From: Spirosoma validum | Lineage (GTDB): Bacteria; Bacteroidota; Bacteroidia; Cytophagales; Spirosomataceae | NCBI RefSeq assembly: GCF_014699035.1 | Contig: NZ_JACXAA010000001.1 | Coordinates: 372,001 to 436,000, forward strand | Length of the DNA stretch: 64,000 nucleotides | Direction: 5' to 3' | In this document: piece by piece, positions 8,855-18,255 of the stretch | How the letters are laid out: each line of letters begins with the position of its first letter | Numbering within the stretch: the first letter of the stretch is position 1 | Position numbers and translations under genes: made by a program | The notes under the pieces: generated by a model | Seen by the model: only the letters and a program-made list of their open reading frames with translations | Database searches by the model: none | What the model was told of the DNA's origin: nothing

Positions 8855-9961
8855 TCCGTCCCTGATTTCCTCCGTAGCTGTAGTAATTAGCTGATCGCCT
8901 TCGTTCAACTGACCAAATACTTCCATTTTGTTATCAGCTTCAAGGCCTCTTTTTACAGGAACCCATTCCGCTTTGTGATCCCTGACCCGGATAACGAAAA
9001 CGCCGGTTGTTGAATTAACGATGGCCGACTTTGGAACAATGAACGTACTGTTTTTCGTCGGCAGTGGCAGACTAACTTCGGCGATCATGCCCGGAAGTAG
9101 CTTCTTATCATTGTTGACGACATCGACTTCAACCCGTTCCGATCGCAGACGTTTGTCCAGAGCGCCCGATAGTCGTTTAACTTTTCCGGTAAATTTCTTG
9201 TCAGGAAACGTTTTGACAGTAAAACTCACTTCGTTGTTCTGGTCCACGTATCCTGTATAAGCTTCGGGCACAGCAATGACTAAACGGAGTCGCTTCTGCT
9301 CTGTCAGCACGAACAACGGGAATTCGGAACCTTTACCCGCTGGCCCGATGTAAGCGCCTGTACTGGCGTTACGGGCACTAATGATCCCGTTGAAGGGCGC
9401 CCGGATTTCCAGATAGCTCCGTAACGTAGCCACTTCCCGATAGGCGGATTTAGCGGCATCTAACTGAGCCAGATCGGCGTTACGTTTCGCCAGTGCCTGA
9501 TCGACATCGTTCTTCGAAACAGCCCCTGAGAATTTACTGGCTTCCAGTATGCGCTCGTAGTTCGCTTTGCTGGCAATTGACAGCGCTTCCTGCCCCTTCA
9601 GTCTGGATTCAGCCGAAGCGAGTTGCGAACTCAGTTCAGGTGCTTCAGCTAAGGCCAGCAACTGACCCTGCTGCACTTCAGAGCCTACGTCTACCTTTAG
9701 CATTTTGATAAACCCACTGACTTTGGCGTAAATATCTACGTCGCGAAACGCTACTAGTTCACCGGGTATTTGCAGGGAGGAAGCTAGTTTTCCCTTTTTT
9801 AACGAGAATACCTCCGTAGCGGCTGGTGCTGCGGCAGCTTCGGTTTCGCTAACTTCTGCTTTGCTGTCTGGGGAATGACAATTGGTTAATAAACTGGCCA
9901 GCAGCAAACTTCCTGCAAACGCAAGCAGACTACGTACTGGTTTATGAATTCGCCGTTTCAT
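8840..9961 (-). CDS. RND efflux periplasmic adaptor lipoprotein (HlyD/MFP family)
   Basis: A 373-residue membrane-fusion protein. The ATG at 9961 gives a lipoprotein signal ending in LLTNC, so the mature protein should be lipid-anchored. The order is typical: a short linker rich in Ala/Glu, a lipoyl/barrel-sandwich half (DVDIYAKVSGFIKMLKVDVG), an alpha-hairpin (about 115-170), the second half (IRAPFNGIISARNAS), a beta-barrel (RLRLVIAVPEAYTGYVD) and a C-terminal membrane-proximal domain. Its start overlaps the 3' end of the upstream RND pump gene by 20 bp, so the two are translationally coupled. No outer-membrane TolC-type factor is adjacent. Confidence 0.92.
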   Translation of the reverse strand: MKRRIHKPVRSLLAFAGSLLLASLLTNCHSPDSKAEVSETEAAAAPAATEVFSLKKGKLASSLQIPGELVAFRDVDIYAKVSGFIKMLKVDVGSEVQQGQLLALAEAPELSSQLASAESRLKGQEALSIASKANYERILEASKFSGAVSKNDVDQALAKRNADLAQLDAAKSAYREVATLRSYLEIRAPFNGIISARNASTGAYIGPAGKGSEFPLFVLTEQKRLRLVIAVPEAYTGYVDQNNEVSFTVKTFPDKKFTGKVKRLSGALDKRLRSERVEVDVVNNDKKLLPGMIAEVSLPLPTKNSTFIVPKSAIVNSTTGVFVIRVRDHKAEWVPVKRGLEADNKMEVFGQLNEGDQLITTATEEIRDGSPVK

Positions 9962-12900
9962 ACGAGGAGGGAATGTAATATTTACTGTCTTTATCTTCAG
10001 GATCGAGTGATACCGATTCCGTTGTTGTTTTACCCTGAACCCAGGCAAACGCCAGAGGCAGAATGAATAAAGCCGCAAAGGTTGACGCAATCAGCCCACC
10101 GATTACAGCCCGACCCAGCGGAGCCGCCTGGGAACCGCCTTCACCCAGACCGGATGCCATTGGAATCATCCCCACGACCATCGCTACACTGGTCATTAAA
10201 ATAGGTCGCATCCGTAATGAGGCCGCTTCTCTGGCGGACTGAAGTGCGTTACCGTTGCGCATGCGTAGCTCTTCGGCATTTGTCACCATCAGCACCGCAT
10301 TGGAAATGGACACACCCACCGACATAATCATTCCCATGTACGACTGCAGATTCAGCGTCGAACCGGTAAGCATCAGCAGGACCAGTGACCCTACCAACAC
10401 GGCTGGTACCGTACATAAAACAACCAGAGATACTTTAAAGGATTGGAAGTTAGCCGCCAGCATCAGAAAGATAACGACAATGGCGGTTAACAGTCCCGTT
10501 TGCAGACTATCGAGCGTATCAATCAGTACTTGGGTCAATCCCTGCATTTTCACCGTTAAACCGCGGGGTAATTCACCCAGTGAGTCGATGGCTTTCTGAA
10601 CATCGTTGGCCGCTGTACCCAAATCCATATCGTTCAAATTGGCCGTTACCGATAATACGGGTATGGCACCAATATTATCATTCTCACCATAGGTCGTTCC
10701 AGCTTGCAAGGTTGCTACGTCACTCAGCACCGGGCGGTTTGAATTTGGCGAAACGGGTATCTCGCCCAAGTCATTAACACTCTTCATCTGGTTTTCCGGA
10801 ACCTGTACCTGTACCGTATACGATTGACTCGATTTCGGATCGATCCACACGCTTTTCTCTGTATACCGTGACGACGACGTAGCAGCAATCAGCGAGCGGG
10901 AAATGGCGGAAATATCCGTTCCTAACTGAGCGGCCCGCGTTCGGTCAATCGTTACGTTAATCGCCGGATATTTAGTAGCCTGTCCTATCTGGACATCTCG
11001 CAAATACGAAATCTGATTCAGTTTAGCAATTACCTTATTGGCATACTCCTCGTTCTGCTGTTTGTTCTTACCCGACAGTTTTACTTCAATCGGCGTAGGC
11101 GACCCCTGACTGAGAATCTTATCCGTTAATTCAATCGGTTCGAACGAAAGCTTGACATCGGGCATGGCCTTTCTCATACTGGCTCTAAATCGATCTTTCA
11201 GCTGATCCATGTCGACATCGTAGTTTCCTTTCAGGCTCACCTGCAAAACGCCTTCCTGTGGCCCAGCCATGAACAGGTAAATTGGACTCGTTGAAAACTG
11301 AGCACCGTGCATCCCCACCATCGCCGACGTAATCTCTACGTTCTCTTTGCCAACCAGCTTATTCAGCACATTAATGGTTTGCAGCATGGTCGCTTCAGTC
11401 TTTTCAAGCCGGGTACCATCGGGTTTCCGCAACCGAACCTGAAACTGATGCCCGGTAACTTTGGGTAGAACATCCCGACCAATAAACGTAATCAGCAAAG
11501 CCGCAATGCCTAATGACCCCAGTACATAAATGGCAACAATCGGCTTTCGATAAGGCAACGTCCGGTTAATAAACCGAACAAACCGCATTCGAACCCGTTC
11601 AAAAAGGCCGATTTTACCGTCTTTATCAAGGTCGGCTTGATGAGCCAGTTTTTCCTTTTGGTCAAGTATATCCTCGTGCGTGTGGTGGCCATTGGCGCCT
11701 GCTTTTCCATTCTGGCCATTGATCCCATTGGCTTTGATGAGGTGTCCGTTTACGACTTCGTGCTTAGTCGCTTTTCCGTTGCTAACCGGATGGTGTTCTT
11801 TCATCATCCAGTTGGCCAATACGGGCACCAGCGTCTGCGCCATCAGGTACGAGGTGATCATCGAAAAACCAATGGCCAGCGCAAGGGGTAAAAACAGCGC
11901 TCCCGGAATACCCGTCATCGTAAAAGCGGGCGCAAACACGGCCAGGATACAGAACAGAATCAGCAGCTTCGAAAAGGCAATTTCCTTACAGGCATCCCAG
12001 ATGGCCAGGGCTTTGGGCTTGCCCATATCCATATGCTGGTGAATGTTCTCAATCGTTACGGTACTTTCATCGACCAGAATACCGATAGCCAGCGAAAGAC
12101 CGCTCAACGTCATGATATTAATGGTCTGACCGAATAACGACAGAAACAAAACCCCCGAAATGATACAGGTTGGAATGGTAATGATCACGATCAGCGCCCC
12201 GCGCCAGTCGCCCAGGAAGAGCAAGACCATTAATCCCGTCAGAATAGCGCCAATCGCCCCTTCGGTCATCAGACTTTCTACCGCATTGATTACATACACC
12301 GACTGGTCGAAGGTATACGTTAGTTTTACATCTTCCGGTAGTAAAGCCTGAAAACGTGGTAGAGCCGCTTTCAGATTTTGTACAACTTCCCAGGTCGACG
12401 CATCCGCTGATTTGGTAATGGGCAGATATACCGAGCGTTTCCCGTTGACCAGTACGTATCCCTGGGTAATATCGGCTCCGTCTTCGATGGTCGCTACGTC
12501 TTTCAGATACAGATTTTGAACGGTTCCCGTATAGAGCGGAATATTACCAAAATCCTCAACATTCTTAACGGTGGTATTGGCAGGCGTAAAGTAGTTCAGG
12601 TCACCAATCCGCACGTTTCCGGCGGGTGTTGCCTGGTTGTTGATACGTAGCGCGGCCACTAACTGGTCGGGGCTCAGGTTATGCGCACGCAGCAATTCCG
12701 GATCAGCTTTTATCACAATGGATCGGGAGTTCCCTCCAAACGGAGCCGGTGATACTAATCCAGGAATTGACGTAAAGCCTGAGCGGATATACACGTTCGC
12801 CAAATCCTGCAATTCATTATTGGTCCGTTTCGGACTACTCAATACTAACTGACCAACCGGTAAGGTTGAGGCATCGAAACGAAGAATAAAGGGTGGTTGC

Positions 12901-13268
12901 GAACCGGGCGGGAAAGTGGCCTGCGCCCGGTTTGAATAAGCCGATACTTCAGCAGCGGCCTGCGCCATGTTGGTGCCTTCGTAAAAGGATAGCTTTAGCA
13001 GCGTAATACCCTGAATGTTCTTGGTTTCAATACTTTTCACCCCTGATACGTAGAGCAGCAGATTTACGTATTGCTTCCCAAAAAAAGACTCCATCTGGTT
13101 GGGTGTATAGCCCCCAAAGGGTTGAGAGATATAGATAACCGGCAGATTCAGATTCGGAAATATATCAATCTTGATCGAACGAACAGCCCCTATACCGAAG
13201 TAAAATAAACTGGCGACAATTACCAGAATTGTGATTGGTTTACGTAACGCGGCTCTGATTAAATTCAT
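9942..13268 (-). CDS. RND efflux transporter permease
   Basis: A 1108-residue inner-membrane RND pump of the AcrB/HAE type, with the usual start MNLIRAALRKPITILVIV, large periplasmic loops after TM1 and TM7, and TM4 carrying the acidic pair D400/E401 (GILVDESTVTIEN) of the proton relay. The TM10 motif reads GVSISNAVLMV, with Ser/Asn where AcrB has the relay lysine. The central cytoplasmic loop (about 488-560) is unusual: it is rich in Asn, Gly and His and contains an EF-hand-like DLDKDGKIGLFE. It is first in an operon with its adaptor. Substrates cannot be predicted. Confidence 0.93.
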   Translation of the reverse strand: MNLIRAALRKPITILVIVASLFYFGIGAVRSIKIDIFPNLNLPVIYISQPFGGYTPNQMESFFGKQYVNLLLYVSGVKSIETKNIQGITLLKLSFYEGTNMAQAAAEVSAYSNRAQATFPPGSQPPFILRFDASTLPVGQLVLSSPKRTNNELQDLANVYIRSGFTSIPGLVSPAPFGGNSRSIVIKADPELLRAHNLSPDQLVAALRINNQATPAGNVRIGDLNYFTPANTTVKNVEDFGNIPLYTGTVQNLYLKDVATIEDGADITQGYVLVNGKRSVYLPITKSADASTWEVVQNLKAALPRFQALLPEDVKLTYTFDQSVYVINAVESLMTEGAIGAILTGLMVLLFLGDWRGALIVIITIPTCIISGVLFLSLFGQTINIMTLSGLSLAIGILVDESTVTIENIHQHMDMGKPKALAIWDACKEIAFSKLLILFCILAVFAPAFTMTGIPGALFLPLALAIGFSMITSYLMAQTLVPVLANWMMKEHHPVSNGKATKHEVVNGHLIKANGINGQNGKAGANGHHTHEDILDQKEKLAHQADLDKDGKIGLFERVRMRFVRFINRTLPYRKPIVAIYVLGSLGIAALLITFIGRDVLPKVTGHQFQVRLRKPDGTRLEKTEATMLQTINVLNKLVGKENVEITSAMVGMHGAQFSTSPIYLFMAGPQEGVLQVSLKGNYDVDMDQLKDRFRASMRKAMPDVKLSFEPIELTDKILSQGSPTPIEVKLSGKNKQQNEEYANKVIAKLNQISYLRDVQIGQATKYPAINVTIDRTRAAQLGTDISAISRSLIAATSSSRYTEKSVWIDPKSSQSYTVQVQVPENQMKSVNDLGEIPVSPNSNRPVLSDVATLQAGTTYGENDNIGAIPVLSVTANLNDMDLGTAANDVQKAIDSLGELPRGLTVKMQGLTQVLIDTLDSLQTGLLTAIVVIFLMLAANFQSFKVSLVVLCTVPAVLVGSLVLLMLTGSTLNLQSYMGMIMSVGVSISNAVLMVTNAEELRMRNGNALQSAREAASLRMRPILMTSVAMVVGMIPMASGLGEGGSQAAPLGRAVIGGLIASTFAALFILPLAFAWVQGKTTTESVSLDPEDKDSKYYIPSSYETANS

Positions 13269-13764
13269 CTTAAATTATCTAAAATTCATAACTCTGTTGA
13301 GCCAATCGAAGGGTTTAATTCTGCGGCTTTGTGACAACTCAAACGAGAATCAGATAAAACCCAATTTTTTCCACAATACATCACATCTTTTGGATAACTT
13401 TCTGAAAGTTAACGAATTTGTCCGTTAATCTCACGTGTTTCCGTGTACTCCTTAACAGAACTTTACCCTTGTCTGTTACCCTGTCACTACGTCTTCAGTA
13501 AGTAAAAACACCTATCTAACAACCCCTTATTTAAGCGACAAAACGCGGTATAAATCAGGCAGGCATTTCTGTTTTATGACCACTACGTACTGCCCACTTA
13601 TCAAGCGCTTTGTGCACGAAAATTACCCAACTTGTTTAGGCAGCTTTTCTACTGATGCGTATAAAATTTTCGTTTGGTAACCCACCGTACTTAACTTTCA
13701 TACACCATAAAAAAAGTGCCGGGCTATAAACCCGGCACTTCGTGAACAGTATGGCCTGACCCTG
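13269..13764. other. Gene-free stretch upstream of the RND pump
   Basis: 496 bases with no supported gene between two minus-strand genes. The part next to 13268 must hold the pump's promoter, but no clear -33/-7 pair is visible. The left part of the stretch only carries AT-rich unstructured sequence. The right end holds the aldolase terminator (13714-13740). Confidence 0.5.
13711..13740 (-). terminator. Intrinsic terminator of the aldolase gene
   Basis: AAGTGCCGGG (13714-13723) pairs perfectly with CCCGGCACTT (13731-13740) around a 7-base loop. Read on the minus strand, the stem is followed by a T-run (the A-run at 13709-13715). It sits 24 bases downstream of the aldolase stop, as expected for its Rho-independent terminator. 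Confidence 0.85.
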
Positions 13765-14844
13765 TTATGCCAACCGGTTGATGCAGTTTAGATCTTCGAA
13801 AGCAATTTTCAGGCGTTGCACCATGCTTTCTTCGCCTTTACGCAACCACACGCGTGGATCGTAGTATTTTTTATTCGGCGAATCAGCACCTTCGGGGTTA
13901 CCCAGTTGTGATTGCAGATACCCTTCTTTTGCTTTGTAGTATTTCAGAATACCTTCCCACATAGCCCACTGCATATCCGTATCGAGATTCATCTTGACAG
14001 CACCGTACCGGATGGCCTCCCGGATTTCTTCGCGACTCGATCCCGAACCACCGTGGAAAACGAAGTTTACAGGTAGCGGACCCGTCGCATATTTCTCCTG
14101 AATATACTTCTGTGAGTTGTCCAGAATGATTGGCGACAGCTTTACGTTGCCCGGCTTATATACGCCGTGAACATTTCCAAACGCAGCGGCAATGGTGAAG
14201 TTTGGCGAAATCTTGCTCAGTTCTTCGTAGGCATAAGCCACTTCCGAAGGCTGGGTATAAAGCTTGGAATCATCAACGTCGGTGTTGTCGACGCCATCTT
14301 CTTCGCCACCCGTTACGCCCAGCTCAATTTCAAGCGTCATGCCGATCTTAGCCATTCGCTCAAAATATTTAGAGCAGATTTCGATATTCTCTTCGATCGG
14401 CTCTTCCGATAAATCGAGCATGTGCGACGAATACAGCGGTTTACCGGTTTGGTCAAAATGTTTTTCGCCAGCGTCCAGCAAGCCATCGATCCAGGGCAGG
14501 AGTTTCTTGGCGCAGTGGTCCGTATGCAGAATCACCGGAACCCCGTATAATTCAGCTACGTGATGAACATGCAGGGCGCCCGAAATAGAGCCAGCAATGG
14601 CGGCCTGCTGTTTGTCGTTCGGCAGACTTTTGCCCGCATAGAAAATACCGCCACCGTTCGAGAACTGGATGATAACCGGCGAGTTAACAGCTTTAGCCGT
14701 TTCTAAAACGGCATTAACAGAGTCCGTTCCGACGACGTTGACGGCGGGCAGGGCGTAGTCATTTTCGTTGGCGTGACGGAAAAGTTCGGTAACGCCTTCG
14801 CCGGTTACAACGCCGGAGGCAAAACGGGTGGCTATTTCGCTCAT
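13765..14844 (-). CDS. fbaA: Class II fructose-1,6-bisphosphate aldolase
   Basis: A 359-residue cytoplasmic enzyme of glycolysis/gluconeogenesis, reversibly splitting fructose-1,6-bisphosphate to DHAP and glyceraldehyde-3-phosphate. It has the same length as the E. coli class IIA enzyme, and family residues fall at matching positions: catalytic D109, zinc ligands H110, H226 and H264, and E174 in LEIELG. The phosphate-binding GGSGS loop follows at about 265-269. The start MSEIATRF fits the family. It stands alone with its own terminator and is divergent from the isomerase-like gene across 294 bases that must hold both promoters. Confidence 0.97.
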   Translation of the reverse strand: MSEIATRFASGVVTGEGVTELFRHANENDYALPAVNVVGTDSVNAVLETAKAVNSPVIIQFSNGGGIFYAGKSLPNDKQQAAIAGSISGALHVHHVAELYGVPVILHTDHCAKKLLPWIDGLLDAGEKHFDQTGKPLYSSHMLDLSEEPIEENIEICSKYFERMAKIGMTLEIELGVTGGEEDGVDNTDVDDSKLYTQPSEVAYAYEELSKISPNFTIAAAFGNVHGVYKPGNVKLSPIILDNSQKYIQEKYATGPLPVNFVFHGGSGSSREEIREAIRYGAVKMNLDTDMQWAMWEGILKYYKAKEGYLQSQLGNPEGADSPNKKYYDPRVWLRKGEESMVQRLKIAFEDLNCINRLA

Positions 14845-15138
14845 GATTAGGGATTATTTTTGGATTCGTTCAATAAATAGTTTACCGAAAATGCGACCGG
14901 CTAACCTAGTTGATTTCAAAGCGGTAAAGTTGGGGATATTATGGAAATTTTGCTACTGTTACGTAAAGCTCACCCCTCAGAAAACACATCTTGTTGATCA
15001 GCCATTCGTTTTCCCAACTGCTTTTTTTGTGTCAACGTAGCAGAACACGTTCAGCCAACTTATTTATTCTGTACTTTCGGAGGGTTGTAAAACCGTTTTT
15101 TTTGACATTTTTGAGAAATAAACCAAACCCTTTACGCC

Positions 15139-15945
15139 TTGAAAACTATCTTCTTCTGCCCCATGTGGGGTATGGAAACCCTGTCTTATGCCGAGGCAGC
15201 CAAACGAGTTAAACAAGCGGATTATGACGGCATGGAAATAGCCGCTGGCGCTGATAAACGCAAGGAAGCCGCTCAGCTTATGCGCGACAACGGCCTCGAA
15301 CTAATTTTGATGGCCTTTGGCGGTGGGGCCAATTTTGCCGAACATAAGAAAAAATACCACGATGACCTGCTCGATATTGCTTCGTATAAACCGCTGTTTA
15401 TCAACGCGCACACAGGCCATGATTATTTTACGTTCGAACAAAATGCCGAATTGATTCAGCTCGCGCTTGATGTCCAGAAACAGACGGGCGTACGTATACT
15501 GCACGAGACCCATCGGGGCCGTTTTTCTTACAGCGCTCCAGCCATTCAGTATTACTTGCTCAAGATTCCCGAATTACGTCTGACCGCCGATTATTCGCAC
15601 TGGGTTAACGTAGCAGAATCGTATCTGGCCGATCAAATCGGTAATGTTAACCGGGCTATTGCCGTTAGTGATCACATTCATTGTCGTGTTGGTCACCCGG
15701 AAGGTCCGCAGGTAAATGACCCGCGCGCACCCGAATGGAAAGACGCTCTCGAAACCCATGCCAAGTGGTGGGACGCCATCCGTGCCCGATTACAGAAAGC
15801 GAATGCCTCCACACTTACCGTCACCTGTGAGTTCGGTCCGGCAGGTTATCTGCCTACACTTCCCTTTACCCAGCAGCCCGTCGCCAGTCAATGGGATGTT
15901 AACGTATTTATGAAGGATTATCTAAAAAAACGGTGGCAGGTCTAA
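15139..15945 (+). CDS. Sugar phosphate isomerase/epimerase-like TIM-barrel protein
   Basis: A 268-residue protein of the xylose-isomerase-like TIM-barrel superfamily (AP_endonuc_2). Features include MWGMETLSYAEAAKRVKQADYDGMEIAAGA at the N-terminus, read as strand-loop-helix units, LFINAHTGHDYF, ILHETHRGRFSYS, LTADYSHWVNVAE and a final TCEFGPAGYLP. The histidines and acids in these patterns sit where metal-binding residues lie in related isomerases. The start is a TTG at 15139, since the first ATG (codon 9) would cut off the first beta-strand. The substrate is unknown. It is a single gene between the aldolase and a secreted protein. Confidence 0.85.
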   Translation: MKTIFFCPMWGMETLSYAEAAKRVKQADYDGMEIAAGADKRKEAAQLMRDNGLELILMAFGGGANFAEHKKKYHDDLLDIASYKPLFINAHTGHDYFTFEQNAELIQLALDVQKQTGVRILHETHRGRFSYSAPAIQYYLLKIPELRLTADYSHWVNVAESYLADQIGNVNRAIAVSDHIHCRVGHPEGPQVNDPRAPEWKDALETHAKWWDAIRARLQKANASTLTVTCEFGPAGYLPTLPFTQQPVASQWDVNVFMKDYLKKRWQV

Positions 15946-16024
15946 CCCATCCCGACACATAATTATTCTAGTAGTATTTGTGCTTTTTAACGCATAAATT
16001 GGTTCTATATCCAACAGCCCTTTT

Positions 16025-17590
16025 ATGCGTCGTCTCTACTGTTTACTCTGGCTACTGCTTTTATGCGTTACGCTACGTCCGGCCTGGGCGCAGTTAGCGC
16101 ATTCTATGCGGCTGGAAATTCCATCGAACCCGAATGAGGCTGAGTCATTCGAGGTAACACCGTTAACGGAACGGGGTGTGCTGGTGACCATTCGAACTGG
16201 CAGTTCTTATGACAATACGCCTATCCGCTATGATTTTCAGCGATACGATGTAAATCTTAAGCAGATCTGGAAAACCGAGTTTAAGCAGGATATTAAATTC
16301 AAATCCGTTCTAACCTACGATACCGATCAATATGCGTATCACCTCTTTCGCGAATACGATACCGGGACATTTCAGTTCCTTCGGGTTCACCTTGACGACG
16401 GCACCATCGAGACGTTTGAGGGAAGCTTGGTTGACCAGTTCGATGTTCGTCATTTTAAAGTAATGGGTAGCCAGGCTTACGTTGGTGGATATCGACACAC
16501 TCGGCCGGTGGTGATGTCGTTTTCCTTTTTCGACCGTTCGGCAAAAGTGCTGCCTGGCTTGTACGTAAACCGGATGGAACTCAATAGTCTGGAGATCGAT
16601 GAAGCCCGCCATGAAGTAAATGTGCTTATTCACTCGGTAAAGCGTCATTGCAAATTTTCGATACGGACGTACAATTATGAGAATAAGCTGCTCCGTACGC
16701 TGGATTTCGACGGCGCCGAAAACAGCCTGATTTCAGGAAAGCTACTGCCCATCAATGAGTCCGAATCACTGCTGGTTGGTAATTATTCAACCGATTGTAC
16801 ACCTTATTCACAGGGTATTTACGTAACGCGCATTCATCACGGGGATTCGAATAACGCTTCCGATACAACGGCTAATTCCATTCAATACATTGAATTTTCG
16901 CAGCTTCAGAATTTCTTTAATTACCTAAAACCCAATCGACAGCAGAAGTTGCTGGCTCGGGCCCAGAAGAAGAAAGAAGAAGGCAAGGATTACCGGTTTC
17001 ACTATCGATTGCTCGTCCACGATCTGCAACCGACGCCCGATGGCCTTACACTCGTAGCGGAAGTGTATTATCCTCAGTATCGGGGCAATACATTAGCTTA
17101 CGGTGGCAACATGCGTGGGAGTGATCGCTATGAGGGGTACCGCTATACGCACGCGTTTATTTGCGGTTTCAACAAACAGGGGCAGTTACTCTGGGACAAT
17201 TGTTTCCCGATTAAAGAGCTGTTGAGCAAGGATTTAACCGAGATGGTTCAAGTTTCGCAACAGGGCGACCGCATGGTACTGGCTTATCCAAACGATGGTG
17301 AAATAACTACCGAAGTAATTCAGGGTAATAAGATCCTGAAAGAGCGGGAGAAATTTAAGCTCAAAACCAACACCGAAAATGAGAAGGTAACCTTTTCGAA
17401 TAAGGATAATCTGATGGCCTGGTATGGCCGTCATTTTCTGGCGTTCGGTTTTCAGAAAATTGCGCTTACAAGAAACTATACGAATCAGCGCGAGGTATTT
17501 TACCTGAATAAACTCACCTACAGCGACGAGACGCCCGATACTAAATCCACCAGCGCTACGACCCGAAAAAGCGACGGATCAAAACAATAA
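16025..17590 (+). CDS. Secreted protein of unknown function
   Basis: A 521-residue protein I do not recognise. It begins with a signal peptide of about 22 residues ending in RPAWAQ. The body is rich in short aromatic beta-strands in a repetitive style (for example YRYTHAFICGFNKQGQLLWDNCFPI), suggesting a beta-propeller-like or all-beta fold; this is inference only. A lysine/glutamate stretch (about 307-320, RAQKKKEEGKDYRF) interrupts it, and the C-terminus is a polar Ser/Thr/Lys tail. It converges on the DUF2905 gene with a 35-bp overlap of the 3' ends. Probably periplasmic or surface located. Confidence 0.8.
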   Translation: MRRLYCLLWLLLLCVTLRPAWAQLAHSMRLEIPSNPNEAESFEVTPLTERGVLVTIRTGSSYDNTPIRYDFQRYDVNLKQIWKTEFKQDIKFKSVLTYDTDQYAYHLFREYDTGTFQFLRVHLDDGTIETFEGSLVDQFDVRHFKVMGSQAYVGGYRHTRPVVMSFSFFDRSAKVLPGLYVNRMELNSLEIDEARHEVNVLIHSVKRHCKFSIRTYNYENKLLRTLDFDGAENSLISGKLLPINESESLLVGNYSTDCTPYSQGIYVTRIHHGDSNNASDTTANSIQYIEFSQLQNFFNYLKPNRQQKLLARAQKKKEEGKDYRFHYRLLVHDLQPTPDGLTLVAEVYYPQYRGNTLAYGGNMRGSDRYEGYRYTHAFICGFNKQGQLLWDNCFPIKELLSKDLTEMVQVSQQGDRMVLAYPNDGEITTEVIQGNKILKEREKFKLKTNTENEKVTFSNKDNLMAWYGRHFLAFGFQKIALTRNYTNQREVFYLNKLTYSDETPDTKSTSATTRKSDGSKQ

Positions 17591-17789
17591 TCAGATTCAG
17601 AAGAATACTCACAACAATGCAGGTAACGATCGGAAAATAGAATCCACCACCGTCTTTCCCTTCGATACGTATATCACCCGGTAATCTGCCTAACCAACTT
17701 AGCTTATCACTGAAGAAATAGACGATCAGGCCGATCAGCACCAGCGCAGCTCCGATGAGCATAATATATTTACCTGCCGTTGAATTCAT
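17556..17789 (-). CDS. DUF2905 family small membrane protein
   Basis: A 77-residue protein with two hydrophobic helices (about 8-26 and 51-70) flanking the conserved segment LSWLGRLPGDIRIEGKDGGG, which identifies DUF2905. The last residues are basic (IRRFFGS). Members are widespread small inner-membrane proteins with no known function. Its 3' end overlaps the convergent secreted-protein gene by 35 bp. Confidence 0.9.
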   Translation of the reverse strand: MNSTAGKYIMLIGAALVLIGLIVYFFSDKLSWLGRLPGDIRIEGKDGGGFYFPIVTCIVVSILLNLIIVLIRRFFGS

Positions 17790-17873
17790 AGATCGAGATC
17801 GTTGTTATATCAACGTAGCAGCCACTGGCAGTGCTACATATCTAAAATAAATACAATATAGAGAAGTCCATAC

Positions 17874-17904
17874 TTGCTTTTTTAGCAGTTTCTTCTTAAT
17901 TTTG
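17874..17904 (+). promoter_or_regulatory. Primary-sigma promoter of the DEAD-box helicase
   Basis: A TTG at 17874-17876 and TAATTTTG at 17897-17904 match the Bacteroidota -33 / -7 consensus (TTG, about 20 bases, TAnnTTTG) with an exact -7. Transcription would start near 17911. Confidence 0.65.
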
Positions 17905-17910
17905 CACCAG

Positions 17911-18255
17911 ATTTTACAAGCGACATCCGTCGCGTCTCTGTTTCTCTCCTTTTTACACGCTGAGTTAGGTCTGACAGAGCCAGGTACGGATGTACAGGAT
18001 GGGTTTTCTGTGTGGACGCTCCCGGGTGGAGCACTTGCGCGTGGGCTAATCGTCAATCGGTCGTATTGATCATTCCGCTGAGTCGGTACATCAATCGTTG
18101 TCTTTTCCCCCTATTTGATGAGGGCAGGGGGTGTGGGTCCTAGTTGGGTCGTTGGGCAGCTTCGTTCGTTGGGCAATTCTCGCAATATCGCGCCGTTCAC
18201 CGGCACACACTCGTCTTCGCTTGGATGATTGGTTTATTTAATCATTTCCAAGTTA
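17911..18255 (+). promoter_or_regulatory. Long 5' leader of the DEAD-box helicase gene
   Basis: About 345 bases lie between the predicted start of transcription and the ATG with no supported open frame. It is rich in GT/GG runs and short inverted pieces. Long structured leaders are known for cold-shock RNA helicases such as csdA/deaD, where they allow temperature or autogenous control. Whether this one does so is inference. Confidence 0.5.

Noticed and set aside
17805..18056. 83-codon minus-strand frame in the helicase leader
   Set aside because: No family resemblance, cysteine/serine-rich shadow composition, and it crosses the helicase promoter.
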